Source of the DNA: an uncultured Pirellulaceae bacterium
GTDB taxonomy: Bacteria; Planctomycetota; Planctomycetia; Pirellulales; Pirellulaceae
DNA length: 64,000 nucleotides
Assembly: GCA_938083195.1 (NCBI GenBank)
Contig: CALKCK010000019.1
Coordinates: 1-64,000 of the forward strand
Direction: 5' to 3'
Shown here: one piece after another, positions 46,968 to 55,221 of the stretch
Layout of the letters: every line of letters begins with the position of its first letter
Position numbering within the stretch: the first letter of the stretch is position 1
The notes under the pieces: model-generated
Told to the model about the DNA's origin: nothing
The model's input: only the letters and a program-made list of their open reading frames with translations
Databases searched by the model: none
Program-made: the position numbers and the translations under genes

Positions 46968-47890
46968 AAAATGTCATTCAAGCTTCATTGCTATTTATTG
47001 CGATTGCCCTTCAAGCGGTATCCGTTTTTGCAGTTCAGGACGACCCGTCAGAGCAGGCTTTGGAATTGCCTGAATGTGATATTTATTTATTCGATGTCGT
47101 GGTGGCAGAGAATTTAGTTTCGATTGCAAACGGCCAAAATGTGACTAAACGCTCCGGTTACGATAATCAGCCTTGGTTTACCCCCGACAGTAAAACATTT
47201 TTGTTTACGGCCAACTATCAACCCGATCGAACCGATGTCTATGAGTTTAGATTGGCATCAGGAGAGATCCGACAGCTTACCGACAGTCGAGATCAAGAGT
47301 ACTCGCCGCAAGTCTCCAAAGATAATCAGATGCTGTCGTTTGTGACCGATGGGGAGACTGCCAACCAGAGCATTTGGTCAAGTAACCGAGAAGGTGGGAA
47401 CCTAAACTGGGTTTTAAAGAATCTTGGCGAACGGGAGCCCGTTGGTTACTACGCTTGGAATCGATCAACGGAAAAGATTTTATTTTGGTCACGTTATGGG
47501 TTTAGTTTGCAATTGGTGGATCTTCAAAGTAATACCGCACGGTACATTACGGGGGATGCGATTCCTGTATCACCGCAGATTATTCCAGGGACTACCAATT
47601 TTAGTTTTGCTCATCGGCAAGGCAACGGAGAGGTGTGGATCAAGGAATTGAATCCCAAGACGTTTGCGATTCGTCCGTTGGTCATGATTGAGGGTGCGAA
47701 CCACCACTACGCCTGGACGCCCAATGGCAGCATCTTAATGGCGCAGGGGGAGAAATTGAATCAATGGAGACCCGGTGGTAAGTGGGAGGCCGTCGCAGAT
47801 TTTTCAGAATATGCGATGAAATCGCCTACGCGTGTAGCGGTCAGTCCCGACGGAAAGAAACTGGCAGTCGTGGCGGTAGCGGGCGATTAG
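46964..47890 (+). CDS. Secreted TolB-like beta-propeller protein
   Basis: 308 residues with a signal peptide (1-24, VIQASLLFIAIALQAVSVFA). The rest has PD40/TolB-like blades: QPWFTPDSKTFLFTANYQPD, YSPQVSKDNQMLSFVTDG, VAVSPDGKKLAVVAV and others, about six repeats. Such propellers bind proteins or peptides in the periplasm. Its ATG overlaps the helicase stop (ATGA), which implies translational coupling even though one product is cytoplasmic and the other exported. No catalytic domain is attached. Confidence 0.78.
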   Translation: MKNVIQASLLFIAIALQAVSVFAVQDDPSEQALELPECDIYLFDVVVAENLVSIANGQNVTKRSGYDNQPWFTPDSKTFLFTANYQPDRTDVYEFRLASGEIRQLTDSRDQEYSPQVSKDNQMLSFVTDGETANQSIWSSNREGGNLNWVLKNLGEREPVGYYAWNRSTEKILFWSRYGFSLQLVDLQSNTARYITGDAIPVSPQIIPGTTNFSFAHRQGNGEVWIKELNPKTFAIRPLVMIEGANHHYAWTPNGSILMAQGEKLNQWRPGGKWEAVADFSEYAMKSPTRVAVSPDGKKLAVVAVAGD

Positions 47891-47928
47891 GAGATTTTTG
47901 AATTTCGGTCTAGCCAGCCGTTAGCGTG

Positions 47929-49419
47929 CTATTCGATTTTTGGTTTCAATTTCTTTTTCATTTGAGGCCAGGTGGTATTTTTAAATTCCTCTCGTTTTTC
48001 AGGTCGATCTGCATCGACGCTATTCCAAAGTGAGATGCCGGTGCGAACCAACGGCGCTTCATTTTTAGGAAAGAACTCTGTCAGTTTTTTCTTAATGGCG
48101 GTTGCTTCGGGTGTGTCGGCGAGATTATTCCATTCGTTGGGATCATGGCTGTGGTCGTAGAGTTCTTCGGTGCCATCAAAATAGCGAGTGTAACGCCATT
48201 GATCATCTCGAAGTGAATAGTTTCCGCGGCCCCAGGTTGTGATTGCTGGGGCGGTAATCTCTGTGGCTGGGTTGCGAATTTGCTTTACGAGGCTGGTTCC
48301 ATCGATATAGTGAGGCACCTCGATTCCGGTAAGTTCACCGAGGGTACGGTAGATATTGATGAGCGACACCGCTTCCTCGCAAACGCCTGACTTCATTTGT
48401 CCGGGGCGCGGGTCAAGGATAATAAATGGTACGCGGGTCGATTCTTCCCAAAGAGAAAATTTTCGAAAACTGCGCTTCTCGCCTTGATGGAATCCGTGGT
48501 CTGACCAGAGCACGATGATCGTGTCCTTGGCGTATGGACTGCTTTGAAGTGCATCAAGGACTCGCCCCACGTTGTAGTCCGCCCACGAATTGCAAGCGAG
48601 ATAGGCACGGTGGACTTTTTCCCAAGATTTATCTTTCCGAAAATTATTATCATCACCAAGTTTGGCCATCGATCTTCCGACCCAGGGAACATCCTGTAAA
48701 TCTTTTGCAAGAATGGCAGGTGGCTCAATGGTTTCAGCCTGCATATCGAAAAAGGGCTGTGGACAAATAAATGGCAAGTGAGGTTTTACAATTCCAACTG
48801 CTAGAAAAAACGGTTGGTCGTGCTGTTGTTTAATTACGTTGATTCCGTAATCAGCAACTTGGTAATCGGGGTGATCGGAGAGTGGATTGGTCGTTGGGCA
48901 AAACGACATTTTAGATGATTGATTTTGCTGGTAGCCTTTTTCCACCGCTCGATTGAGGCTGCGAGGTGTGTGGGTTCGATAGTGATCCCAGTCACTGGTG
49001 TTTTCTTTGACTCCGTGAAAAATCTTTCCTGCCCCAAAAGTTTGGTATCCATTTTCGCGAAACAGCTTGGGTAGACTTGTGTATTTTGAAAGAACCGAGT
49101 CAGGGATTTTTGTCTGATCATAGAATGGGTAAAGTCCAGAATGGAAGGGTTCAACACCTAGCAGTAGGCCTAGTCTGCAGGGAGAGCACGCAGGGGCGAT
49201 ACAATGCGCGTTGGTGAAATTTACCCCGCGTTTCGCAAGCCGATCCATGTTGGGCGTTTTTGCTTGCGGGTGACCATCAAGAAAGCCAACCCAGTCATTC
49301 ATATCGTCGATGGCGATGAATAAAACGTTGGGCGATTTGTTACTGGCGTCTTCGTTTCCAAAAACTGGATTAATCAACAAAGTGAGGAGAACGAGGCTGT
49401 GAAGGATTGATAATTTCAT
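47929..49419 (-). CDS. Secreted sulfatase, iduronate-2-sulfatase-like, CSPCR active site
   Basis: 496 residues with a signal peptide (1-20). Metal ligands in NVLFIAIDDMNDW (D38, D39). The formylglycine motif is C78-S-P-C-R followed by LGLLLGVEPFHSGLY; it fits CxPxR but has a second Cys in the variable position, which is unusual. Other segments: GAGKIFHGVKENTSDWDHY, FFLAVGIVKPHLPF and IVLWSDHGFHQGEKRSFRKFSLWEE. ATG 49419 gives the signal peptide; a TTG at 49461 would add 14 residues. Neither has a good ribosome binding site. Substrate is presumably a sulfated polysaccharide. Confidence 0.88.
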   Translation of the reverse strand: MKLSILHSLVLLTLLINPVFGNEDASNKSPNVLFIAIDDMNDWVGFLDGHPQAKTPNMDRLAKRGVNFTNAHCIAPACSPCRLGLLLGVEPFHSGLYPFYDQTKIPDSVLSKYTSLPKLFRENGYQTFGAGKIFHGVKENTSDWDHYRTHTPRSLNRAVEKGYQQNQSSKMSFCPTTNPLSDHPDYQVADYGINVIKQQHDQPFFLAVGIVKPHLPFICPQPFFDMQAETIEPPAILAKDLQDVPWVGRSMAKLGDDNNFRKDKSWEKVHRAYLACNSWADYNVGRVLDALQSSPYAKDTIIVLWSDHGFHQGEKRSFRKFSLWEESTRVPFIILDPRPGQMKSGVCEEAVSLINIYRTLGELTGIEVPHYIDGTSLVKQIRNPATEITAPAITTWGRGNYSLRDDQWRYTRYFDGTEELYDHSHDPNEWNNLADTPEATAIKKKLTEFFPKNEAPLVRTGISLWNSVDADRPEKREEFKNTTWPQMKKKLKPKIE

Positions 49420-49521
49420 AATGGTGGTAGATTGAAGCAGAGTTGTAGTAAAGGAATCCAATTTAAATAGAGTCGCTAGACAGTCAAAAAGGAGTCTGTA
49501 GAAAAATTGGCATCGCGACGA

Positions 49522-50313
49522 TTACTCGTCATTTGCAATTTTTATTGCCTGTCCAGTGACGTTGGCTTGCTTGCTTATTTTTTTCTGGACTGGCTGGAAC
49601 AAAATACGTGACGTGAGAATCTCCTGTTCGTTTTTCCCGCGCGTGCCTGTCAGAAAAACCTGCGTTTGGTTGGGTTTGAGCTGATTAATCGAAAAGCCAT
49701 TCATCGTGGCAAATCGAAACCCGAGCATGACTGAAATTTTTTCATCATTCACAATTACGTATGGCTGATCGTTTTCGACGAATAACTCACCTGAAAGAAA
49801 GGGTTCGTCTGCGGTGGGTTGGTGGTGCCCCGTGTCTTCGGGGGTGATGAGATAAAAATTGAGTCGCTTGACCTTTTTCGCCATTGTGGCTTGCATTGTT
49901 TTGGCATTCCCAAGACGGGAGATGAGGAATAATTTCTGGGCTGGTAGTGGAACTCCAACTCGTTTTGAATCTGCTGAGGCGACGTTCTCATCGATTGCAT
50001 CGACGACTACTTGCTTGTTTTTCCAGTCGTACCAGGGACGATTCATTTTCAATGCAATCGCAACGCCGTCGGTCAGTTTGACATCGAATTCTTGTTCGCC
50101 CTGTTTGACGCGAATCGAGTACTTTTTCCTTTCGGTAACCATTCCTTCGATTCGGATTACGTTGGGTGGCGTTTTTGTAATCGCTGTCTTGGCTTGGCCC
50201 CAAATCCGCGATTCCTCTGCTGTAAAGCAGGAAATAAGAGTTAGGAAAAAGACAGTTGCGGTTTTCACGATTTGATTCCAATGCAGGTAGCGGCAACACG
50301 CGGGCATTTTCAT
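49522..50313 (-). CDS. Secreted protein of unknown function
   Basis: 263 residues. A hydrophobic segment at about 17-30 (TATVFFLTLISCF) suggests a signal peptide or lipoprotein-like leader, with a Cys at 29. The body is beta-rich and polar, with VIRIEGMVTERKKYSIRVKQ and LSGELFVENDQPYVIVNDEK. No motif of a known enzyme is visible. Two ATGs two codons apart lie at the start; 50313 is used. It lies 102 bp downstream-to-upstream of the sulfatase gene on the same strand, so cotranscription with it is possible. Confidence 0.65.
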   Translation of the reverse strand: MKMPACCRYLHWNQIVKTATVFFLTLISCFTAEESRIWGQAKTAITKTPPNVIRIEGMVTERKKYSIRVKQGEQEFDVKLTDGVAIALKMNRPWYDWKNKQVVVDAIDENVASADSKRVGVPLPAQKLFLISRLGNAKTMQATMAKKVKRLNFYLITPEDTGHHQPTADEPFLSGELFVENDQPYVIVNDEKISVMLGFRFATMNGFSINQLKPNQTQVFLTGTRGKNEQEILTSRILFQPVQKKISKQANVTGQAIKIANDE

Positions 50314-50461
50314 TGTAATCCACTTGATCTCAATTAGAAAAAATCTAACCGGTTTAAGCCAAGCCCTGCGTGGATAAATTATATTTTAATAATCGAAAAT
50401 AGAGAGGCTTGAAAGGATGCATGTGACGTCGATGAACGGGGTGGTAGATGTCCTGCAAAGC

Positions 50462-51649
50462 TCATTTTTTAGCAGGGCTCACTACAATTTTAGCTTGGTA
50501 CTCTCCTGTCCATCGATAGCCATTGCCGTTCGTTGCGTAGCTGTCTCGCATGGCAATTCCTAAATACAGGATTCCGCTTGATTTGGCGACGAAACTGGCG
50601 TCGTTTCCAATGGCAACACATCGAGAATTGTCGGTGCCGATTCTTGCCGTCAGTTTTCCGGAGTTGATGCCGTTCCATTGGCTGCGGTTGGTCAAGCCTT
50701 CTGGCGAACTCGTATTGTTAAAGTTGGCCCACTGGACGGTTCCACTTCCTCGAATGGTAATACGATCTCCTTTGTTGACTCTAATTTTTGTCGACTTAGG
50801 TGTCCGTTGAAAGAATGCCTCCGCGGGAACCGAGACTGTCTTTCTCACATCCGGGCCGGTTGTCTCGACACTTCGATCTGCGAAATCGATGTCGCTCAGT
50901 TCGACTTTAAGGTCGCCAAATTTACTTTTTAAAGAAAACTGTTTCTGTTGAATTTCGCCAACAACGGAAAAGTCAGGAGTCACGATGGTGTCCATCAGTG
51001 CCGAGGGTTGGTCCGATGAAAGCATCTCTTCTTCGTTGAGTTCTGTCTGTTCTTCGAAAGCTTTCCGGATTTCAGAAAGTAATTTTTTCTGATCGTCATT
51101 GGCTTGAGTCGCAAGTTGGTCGAGCAGATTTTGGTTTTTCAAACCGAGTGCTATTAATTCCTTCTGCGCGGCGATCCTTGTCTTTTCATCGGCGTCACCC
51201 ATTTTTTCAAAAAGCAAAGAAATGGAATCGACATAATCGGGGCGGGTATTGAGCCCGGGCTGAAATCTGACAATTCTTGAAATTGGAATTTTTAGCATTC
51301 CGTAATTTGTTTTAACATCGATCTCGACGGTTAAAAAATCGCCTCCAATAATTGAGCCATCCATTAAGTGAAGCTGGGCAAATTGTTTTCCAATGGGTTT
51401 CTGTTCGCTTTGCCGAGGTGTCGTACTTATTTCGGGCTCATCCTCTTCTTGAGTGGCCGTGTCAGGTTTTGTCAGCTTTGGAGAGATTTTCAGCGGCACG
51501 GGTAGCTTGGGAGCAGCTTCGTTCTCGACTTCATCACTCTGCCACGCGTTGGCCTCGGAGGTGATCGCAAAAGCGATTGCTAGAATTAGAAGGCTTAGGT
51601 TGAATGAGGCTTTACCCCAATCTTTAAGATTATCGCCGCCGAACTTCAT
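50462..51649 (-). CDS. Secreted protein with two beta modules and a LecA-like lectin domain
   Basis: 395 residues with a signal peptide (about 15-34). After a Pro/Glu-rich linker come two related modules, HLMDGSIIGGDFLTVEIDVKTNYGMLKIPISRI (about 93-126, split here only for reference) and a second near 218-255 with TPDFSVVGEIQQKQFSLKSK, separated by helices with a HEAT-like look. The C-terminal about 125 residues resemble PA-IL/LecA galactose-binding lectins: IRVNKGDRITIRGSGTV, KLTARIG, SGILYLGIAMRDSY and GYRWTGEYQAKIVV. Probable glycan-binding protein at the cell surface or periplasm; specificity unknown. Confidence 0.65.
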   Translation of the reverse strand: MKFGGDNLKDWGKASFNLSLLILAIAFAITSEANAWQSDEVENEAAPKLPVPLKISPKLTKPDTATQEEDEPEISTTPRQSEQKPIGKQFAQLHLMDGSIIGGDFLTVEIDVKTNYGMLKIPISRIVRFQPGLNTRPDYVDSISLLFEKMGDADEKTRIAAQKELIALGLKNQNLLDQLATQANDDQKKLLSEIRKAFEEQTELNEEEMLSSDQPSALMDTIVTPDFSVVGEIQQKQFSLKSKFGDLKVELSDIDFADRSVETTGPDVRKTVSVPAEAFFQRTPKSTKIRVNKGDRITIRGSGTVQWANFNNTSSPEGLTNRSQWNGINSGKLTARIGTDNSRCVAIGNDASFVAKSSGILYLGIAMRDSYATNGNGYRWTGEYQAKIVVSPAKK

Positions 51650-51863
51650 GGGTGAACTCTCCGAAAAGGTAAAACTTCAGCCCTTAGTCTAACGAGTTGT
51701 GGTTCAGTGTTCAAAACCTATTATTGTTGTCATGCCGAGTTATGGCCGTCCCCAATAATGACGATTTCCTCGCAGCGATGCGTTGTTGGAGCGGTTTTCA
51801 CTTGGGAAACCAGTCACAGAAAGAAATTTGTGTGGTGGAAAAGGGAAAAAGCGCCAATCATTC

Positions 51864-51904
51864 CAAAAAAAAACTCTGACTCGGTTCAAAAACCGAGTCA
51901 GAGT
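51864..51904 (-). terminator. Rho-independent terminator of FAS1 gene
   Basis: Fourteen-base perfect arms ACTCTGACTCGGTT and AACCGAGTCAGAGT (51873-51886, 51891-51904) with loop CAAA. On the minus strand the hairpin is followed by a nine-T run (51864-51872). It lies 26 bp after the FAS1 gene stop codon. Confidence 0.93.
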
Positions 51905-51930
51905 GAATTTGGTTTATCCAGCAGGGGAAC

Positions 51931-52917
51931 CTACTTAGGCATGATAACCGAGTCGATCACGTGGATGACTCCGTTTTTGCAGTCGATGTCAGTTTTGACA
52001 ACGGTTGCACCGTCGATCATCACTTTGCCATCGACAACTTTGATTGCAACTTTTTGTCCGTTGGCTGTCTTCGCAGACGTTAGCTTAACAACGTCGGCGG
52101 CCATCACTTTGCCTGGTACGACGTGGTAGGTCAAGATCGAAGCAAGCTTTGCTTTGTTCTCTGGCTTTAACAACTCCGCGATTGTGGCGGCAGGAATTTT
52201 CTTGAAAGCGTCGTCTGAAGGTGCGAAGACAGTGAAAGGTCCTTCGCTTTTCAGAGTTTCAACCAAACCAGCAGCCTTGACTGCTGCGACGAGTGTGTTG
52301 AACGCTCCGGCACCAACGGCTGTGTCAACAATGTCAGCCTTCTTCGGTGGCAAGATTACTGAGTCGATGACGTGAATGACGCCATTGCTGCATTTGATGT
52401 CAGTTGTTACGACCTTCGCACCGTTGATCATCACGCCACCATCGGTGACTTTGATTGTGACTGGGTCGCCTTGGACTGTTTTCGCTGAGGTTAGTTTGAC
52501 GACGTCTGCAGCCATTACAGAGCCTGGAATCACGTGGTAGGTCAGGATGCTCTGAAGTGTCTTGAGGTTTTCTGGCTTGAGCAGAGTTTCAACTGTACCT
52601 TTTGGCAATTTCTTGAACGCGTCGTCTGTCGGAGCGAGAACGGTGAACGGTCCTTCTCCTTTAAGGGTTTCAACCAAACCGGCAGCTTTTACGGCAGCGA
52701 CCAAAGTGTTGAAAGAGCCGGCACCAACTGCGGTGTCGACGATGTCTTTTTCGGCAGGTGCTGCAATAGACACATTCATGGTCTTGCGAGCGGCAGCCAT
52801 CTTAGCTTGTTGGATCGGGCACTGGTTTTGTGCAGAGCTAATGGCTGGGGTTACGAACAATAGTAGAGCGGGAGCAACGAGTAGTTTTCCGGCGATTGTC
52901 AACGACTTCTTCAACAT
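51931..52917 (-). CDS. Secreted protein with two fasciclin (FAS1) domains
   Basis: 328 residues. Signal peptide about 1-29 ([19 protein letters not shown]). Two FAS1 domains follow, residues about 58-189 and 195-327. Each has the H1 motif ([17 protein letters not shown] and [17 protein letters not shown]), a TYHVIPG/TYHVVPG segment, and the H2 motif ([12 protein letters not shown] and [12 protein letters not shown]). FAS1 domains mediate adhesion to other cells or polysaccharides. The two copies are very similar in protein and DNA, so the gene arose by internal duplication. ATG 52917 has GAGGA about eight bases upstream; the frame opens earlier at TTG 52941. A terminator with a perfect stem follows. 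Confidence 0.95.
   Translation of the reverse strand: MLKKSLTIAGKLLVAPALLLFVTPAISSAQNQCPIQQAKMAAARKTMNVSIAAPAEKDIVDTAVGAGSFNTLVAAVKAAGLVETLKGEGPFTVLAPTDDAFKKLPKGTVETLLKPENLKTLQSILTYHVIPGSVMAADVVKLTSAKTVQGDPVTIKVTDGGVMINGAKVVTTDIKCSNGVIHVIDSVILPPKKADIVDTAVGAGAFNTLVAAVKAAGLVETLKSEGPFTVFAPSDDAFKKIPAATIAELLKPENKAKLASILTYHVVPGKVMAADVVKLTSAKTANGQKVAIKVVDGKVMIDGATVVKTDIDCKNGVIHVIDSVIMPK
51934..52746 (-). repeat. Two imperfect direct repeats, FAS1 coding modules
   Basis: The module at 52351-52746 (residues 58-189) and that at 51934-52335 (195-327) are near copies: both begin [17 protein letters not shown] and end with [10 protein letters not shown]. Several long stretches match at the DNA level. This points to a duplication recent enough to preserve the DNA, or to ongoing gene conversion. 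Confidence 0.85.
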
Positions 52918-53238
52918 TTCCAAATTCCTCGATAGAGTCAAATTAATAACGCTTTGAGCGTTCCTTACGATTCGTATATCCGCAGAAACTTCGGCTATAG
53001 ATTGGAAAAAAACAGGATTTTTAAAAATTGTTTTTGTCAGTTATGTGTTACCAATTTAGTCGGTTCGCGGCACATTGCAGGAAATCAGAAATTCTGAGCC
53101 AAGCGGATCCATTCGTTCGTAATGTGGAATGTTGGCCAAAAATTCAATTTCAGAAAGCGTTATATATCTCACTATTCGCGCATGCAGCCACGGGGCTGAG
53201 AAAGATAGTGAGACGATAACAGCGAAAAGTTTGGTGAC
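52918..53238. other. Intergenic region between FAS1 and topoisomerase genes
   Basis: About 320 bp. Contains a small hairpin AACGCT-TTG-AGCGTT (near 52949-52963) in the leader of the FAS1 gene. A larger compound hairpin lies at 53167-53213 (outer arms TCTCACTAT/ATAGTGAGA, inner CAGCC/GGCTG), 26 bp beyond the parE-like stop. It has no T-run, so a terminator or stabilising role for the parE-like transcript is only possible. The AT-rich stretch near 53010-53160 probably holds the FAS1 promoter. Confidence 0.4.
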
Positions 53239-55161
53239 TCAGACGTCGATTTCGCTGGCGGTTTCAGCCCGATCCATGATGAATCTAAAGCGAGCGGACG
53301 CGTCGCGGCCCATAAGATCACTGATCACACGGTCAGTTTCGAGTTGGTCATCAATTTCAACCTTCAAAAGCCGCCGGGTTGCTGGGTTGAGCGTTGTGTT
53401 CCAGAGCACTTTTGGCATCATCTCGCCAAGTCCCTTAAACCGAGTGATATCGGGTTTCGAGCGTCCGTCGGCGTGGTCTGCCAAGATTTTTGTTCTGTCT
53501 TCTTCGTCTGCAGCCCAATAGGTTTGTTTACCAATGTCGATTCGATAAAGCGGGGGTAGGGCGATAAATAGCCTGCCATCCGAAATCAATTGTGGCATAT
53601 GACGGTAGAAAAATGTGAGCAAAAGGGTCGTGATGTGGTGGCCGTCGGAATCAGCATCAGCAAGTAGGATAATACGTTCGTACCGTAATCCGGAGAGTTC
53701 AAGTTTGGGGCCGATGCCGCAGCCGATGGCGGTCACCAAGTCTTGGATTTCTTTGTTCTCCATCATTTTCTTTAAAGTGGCACTCTCGGTGTTGAGGACT
53801 TTTCCACGTAGCGGCAAGATCGCTTGATTATTACGATTTCGGCCCTGTTTCGCAGATCCACCAGCCGAGTCACCTTCGACAATGAAGAGTTCCGAATCGC
53901 CCCTCCCTGAATTCAGGCAGTCGCTTAGCTTTCCAGGAAGCATCGAGCGCTTACCGCCCGTTTTTCGGGAGACTGCCGCCGATGCGGCTCTCGATGCAGC
54001 ACGGGCTCGAGCCGCAGCAATAATTCTTGCAATGATTCCATCGGCAACACTTCGGTTGTTGTTCATCCATTGCTCAAGTGCCGGGCGGATGACACTGTCC
54101 ATCGTACTTTGCACTTCTGGGTTGTTGAGTCGATCTTTGGTTTGTCCTTGAAACTGTGGCTCTGCAATGAAGAGTGAGATAATTCCAACCAGACCTTCAC
54201 GAATATCATCGGGAGCAATTTTCACGCCTCGGGGGACAAGGTTGTGCATGTCGAAGTAATTACGAACCGCTTTGTTGAGCCCAGAGCGAAAGCCATTTTC
54301 ATGGGTTCCACCGTTGCCGGTCGGAATTCCATTGACGTAGGACCGAAGATGTTCGTCCGTAGATTCTGTCCACTGCAGCGCTAATTCGATTCGTGCTGGA
54401 TTCTCCACGCTGATCGTGAATGCTGATTCGTGAATTGGTCGGGCATTTCGTTCTTTGAGAACTTTGCCGAGGTAATCCACAATGCCTTGTTCATGATGAA
54501 ATGTTTCTTTTGACTTGTTAGCGTCGTCGACAAAGTGAACTTTAATCCCGCGATGGAGGAAGCTGGCAATTTCGAGTCGATGCCGAATAGTTGAGGCATT
54601 GAAGTCGGTGCGAGGGAAGATAGTTGGGTCAGGAGAAAAAGTAATCGCGGTTCCCGTTCCACGAACGGCACCTTTGAGTTTCTGAAGTTTTGATTGCGGA
54701 TGTCCTTTGGAGAACTCCATTCGGTACTGAGTCCCTCCGCGTTTAACGATCGCAACTAATTTTTTTGACAGTGCATTGACGACAGATGCACCAACGCCAT
54801 GCAGTCCACCGGCTGTCTTGTAGTTGTTGCCGTCAAACTTTCCACCTGCATGCAAGACTGTGAGAACGGTCTCCAAAGCGCTCTTTTTCGTTTTAGAGTG
54901 TTTATCGACTGGAATGCCACGCCCATTGTCTGAGATGGTCACGGTCTCCCCATCTTTATGGAGCTGTAGCGTGATTTCTGTTGCGTGTCCATTCATTGCC
55001 TCATCGACTGAGTTGTCGAGGATTTCCCAAATGAGGTGATGAAGTCCAGCGGTACCTACTCCACCGATGTACATTCCAGGGCGTTTTCGGACGGGTTCAA
55101 GCCCTTCGAGAACAACAATGTTGTCGCCATCGTAGCGTGTTTTATTAGTTGCGGTGCTCAT
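53239..55161 (-). CDS. parE: Type IIA DNA topoisomerase subunit B (topoisomerase IV ParE/GyrB-like)
   Basis: 640 residues, ATPase subunit of a DNA gyrase/topoisomerase IV. GHKL ATPase motifs: catalytic Glu in WEILDNSVDEA (E46, N50), GRGIPVD, and GLHGVGASVVNALS. The transducer segment QFQGQTKDRLNNPEV follows. The Toprim domain has EGDSAGGSAKQGRNRNNQAILPLRGK and the metal motif DADSDGHH. The size (640) matches ParE and compact GyrB forms without the E. coli insert. Its partner A subunit lies 60 bp upstream on the same strand, and a single transcript is likely. Confidence 0.93.
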   Translation of the reverse strand: MSTATNKTRYDGDNIVVLEGLEPVRKRPGMYIGGVGTAGLHHLIWEILDNSVDEAMNGHATEITLQLHKDGETVTISDNGRGIPVDKHSKTKKSALETVLTVLHAGGKFDGNNYKTAGGLHGVGASVVNALSKKLVAIVKRGGTQYRMEFSKGHPQSKLQKLKGAVRGTGTAITFSPDPTIFPRTDFNASTIRHRLEIASFLHRGIKVHFVDDANKSKETFHHEQGIVDYLGKVLKERNARPIHESAFTISVENPARIELALQWTESTDEHLRSYVNGIPTGNGGTHENGFRSGLNKAVRNYFDMHNLVPRGVKIAPDDIREGLVGIISLFIAEPQFQGQTKDRLNNPEVQSTMDSVIRPALEQWMNNNRSVADGIIARIIAAARARAASRAASAAVSRKTGGKRSMLPGKLSDCLNSGRGDSELFIVEGDSAGGSAKQGRNRNNQAILPLRGKVLNTESATLKKMMENKEIQDLVTAIGCGIGPKLELSGLRYERIILLADADSDGHHITTLLLTFFYRHMPQLISDGRLFIALPPLYRIDIGKQTYWAADEEDRTKILADHADGRSKPDITRFKGLGEMMPKVLWNTTLNPATRRLLKVEIDDQLETDRVISDLMGRDASARFRFIMDRAETASEIDV

Positions 55162-55221
55162 GCTGATTTTGTGGTAAGAAGGGGGTTTGGTTTCTTGTTC
55201 GGCGAATCTGAGTGTTGGAAT

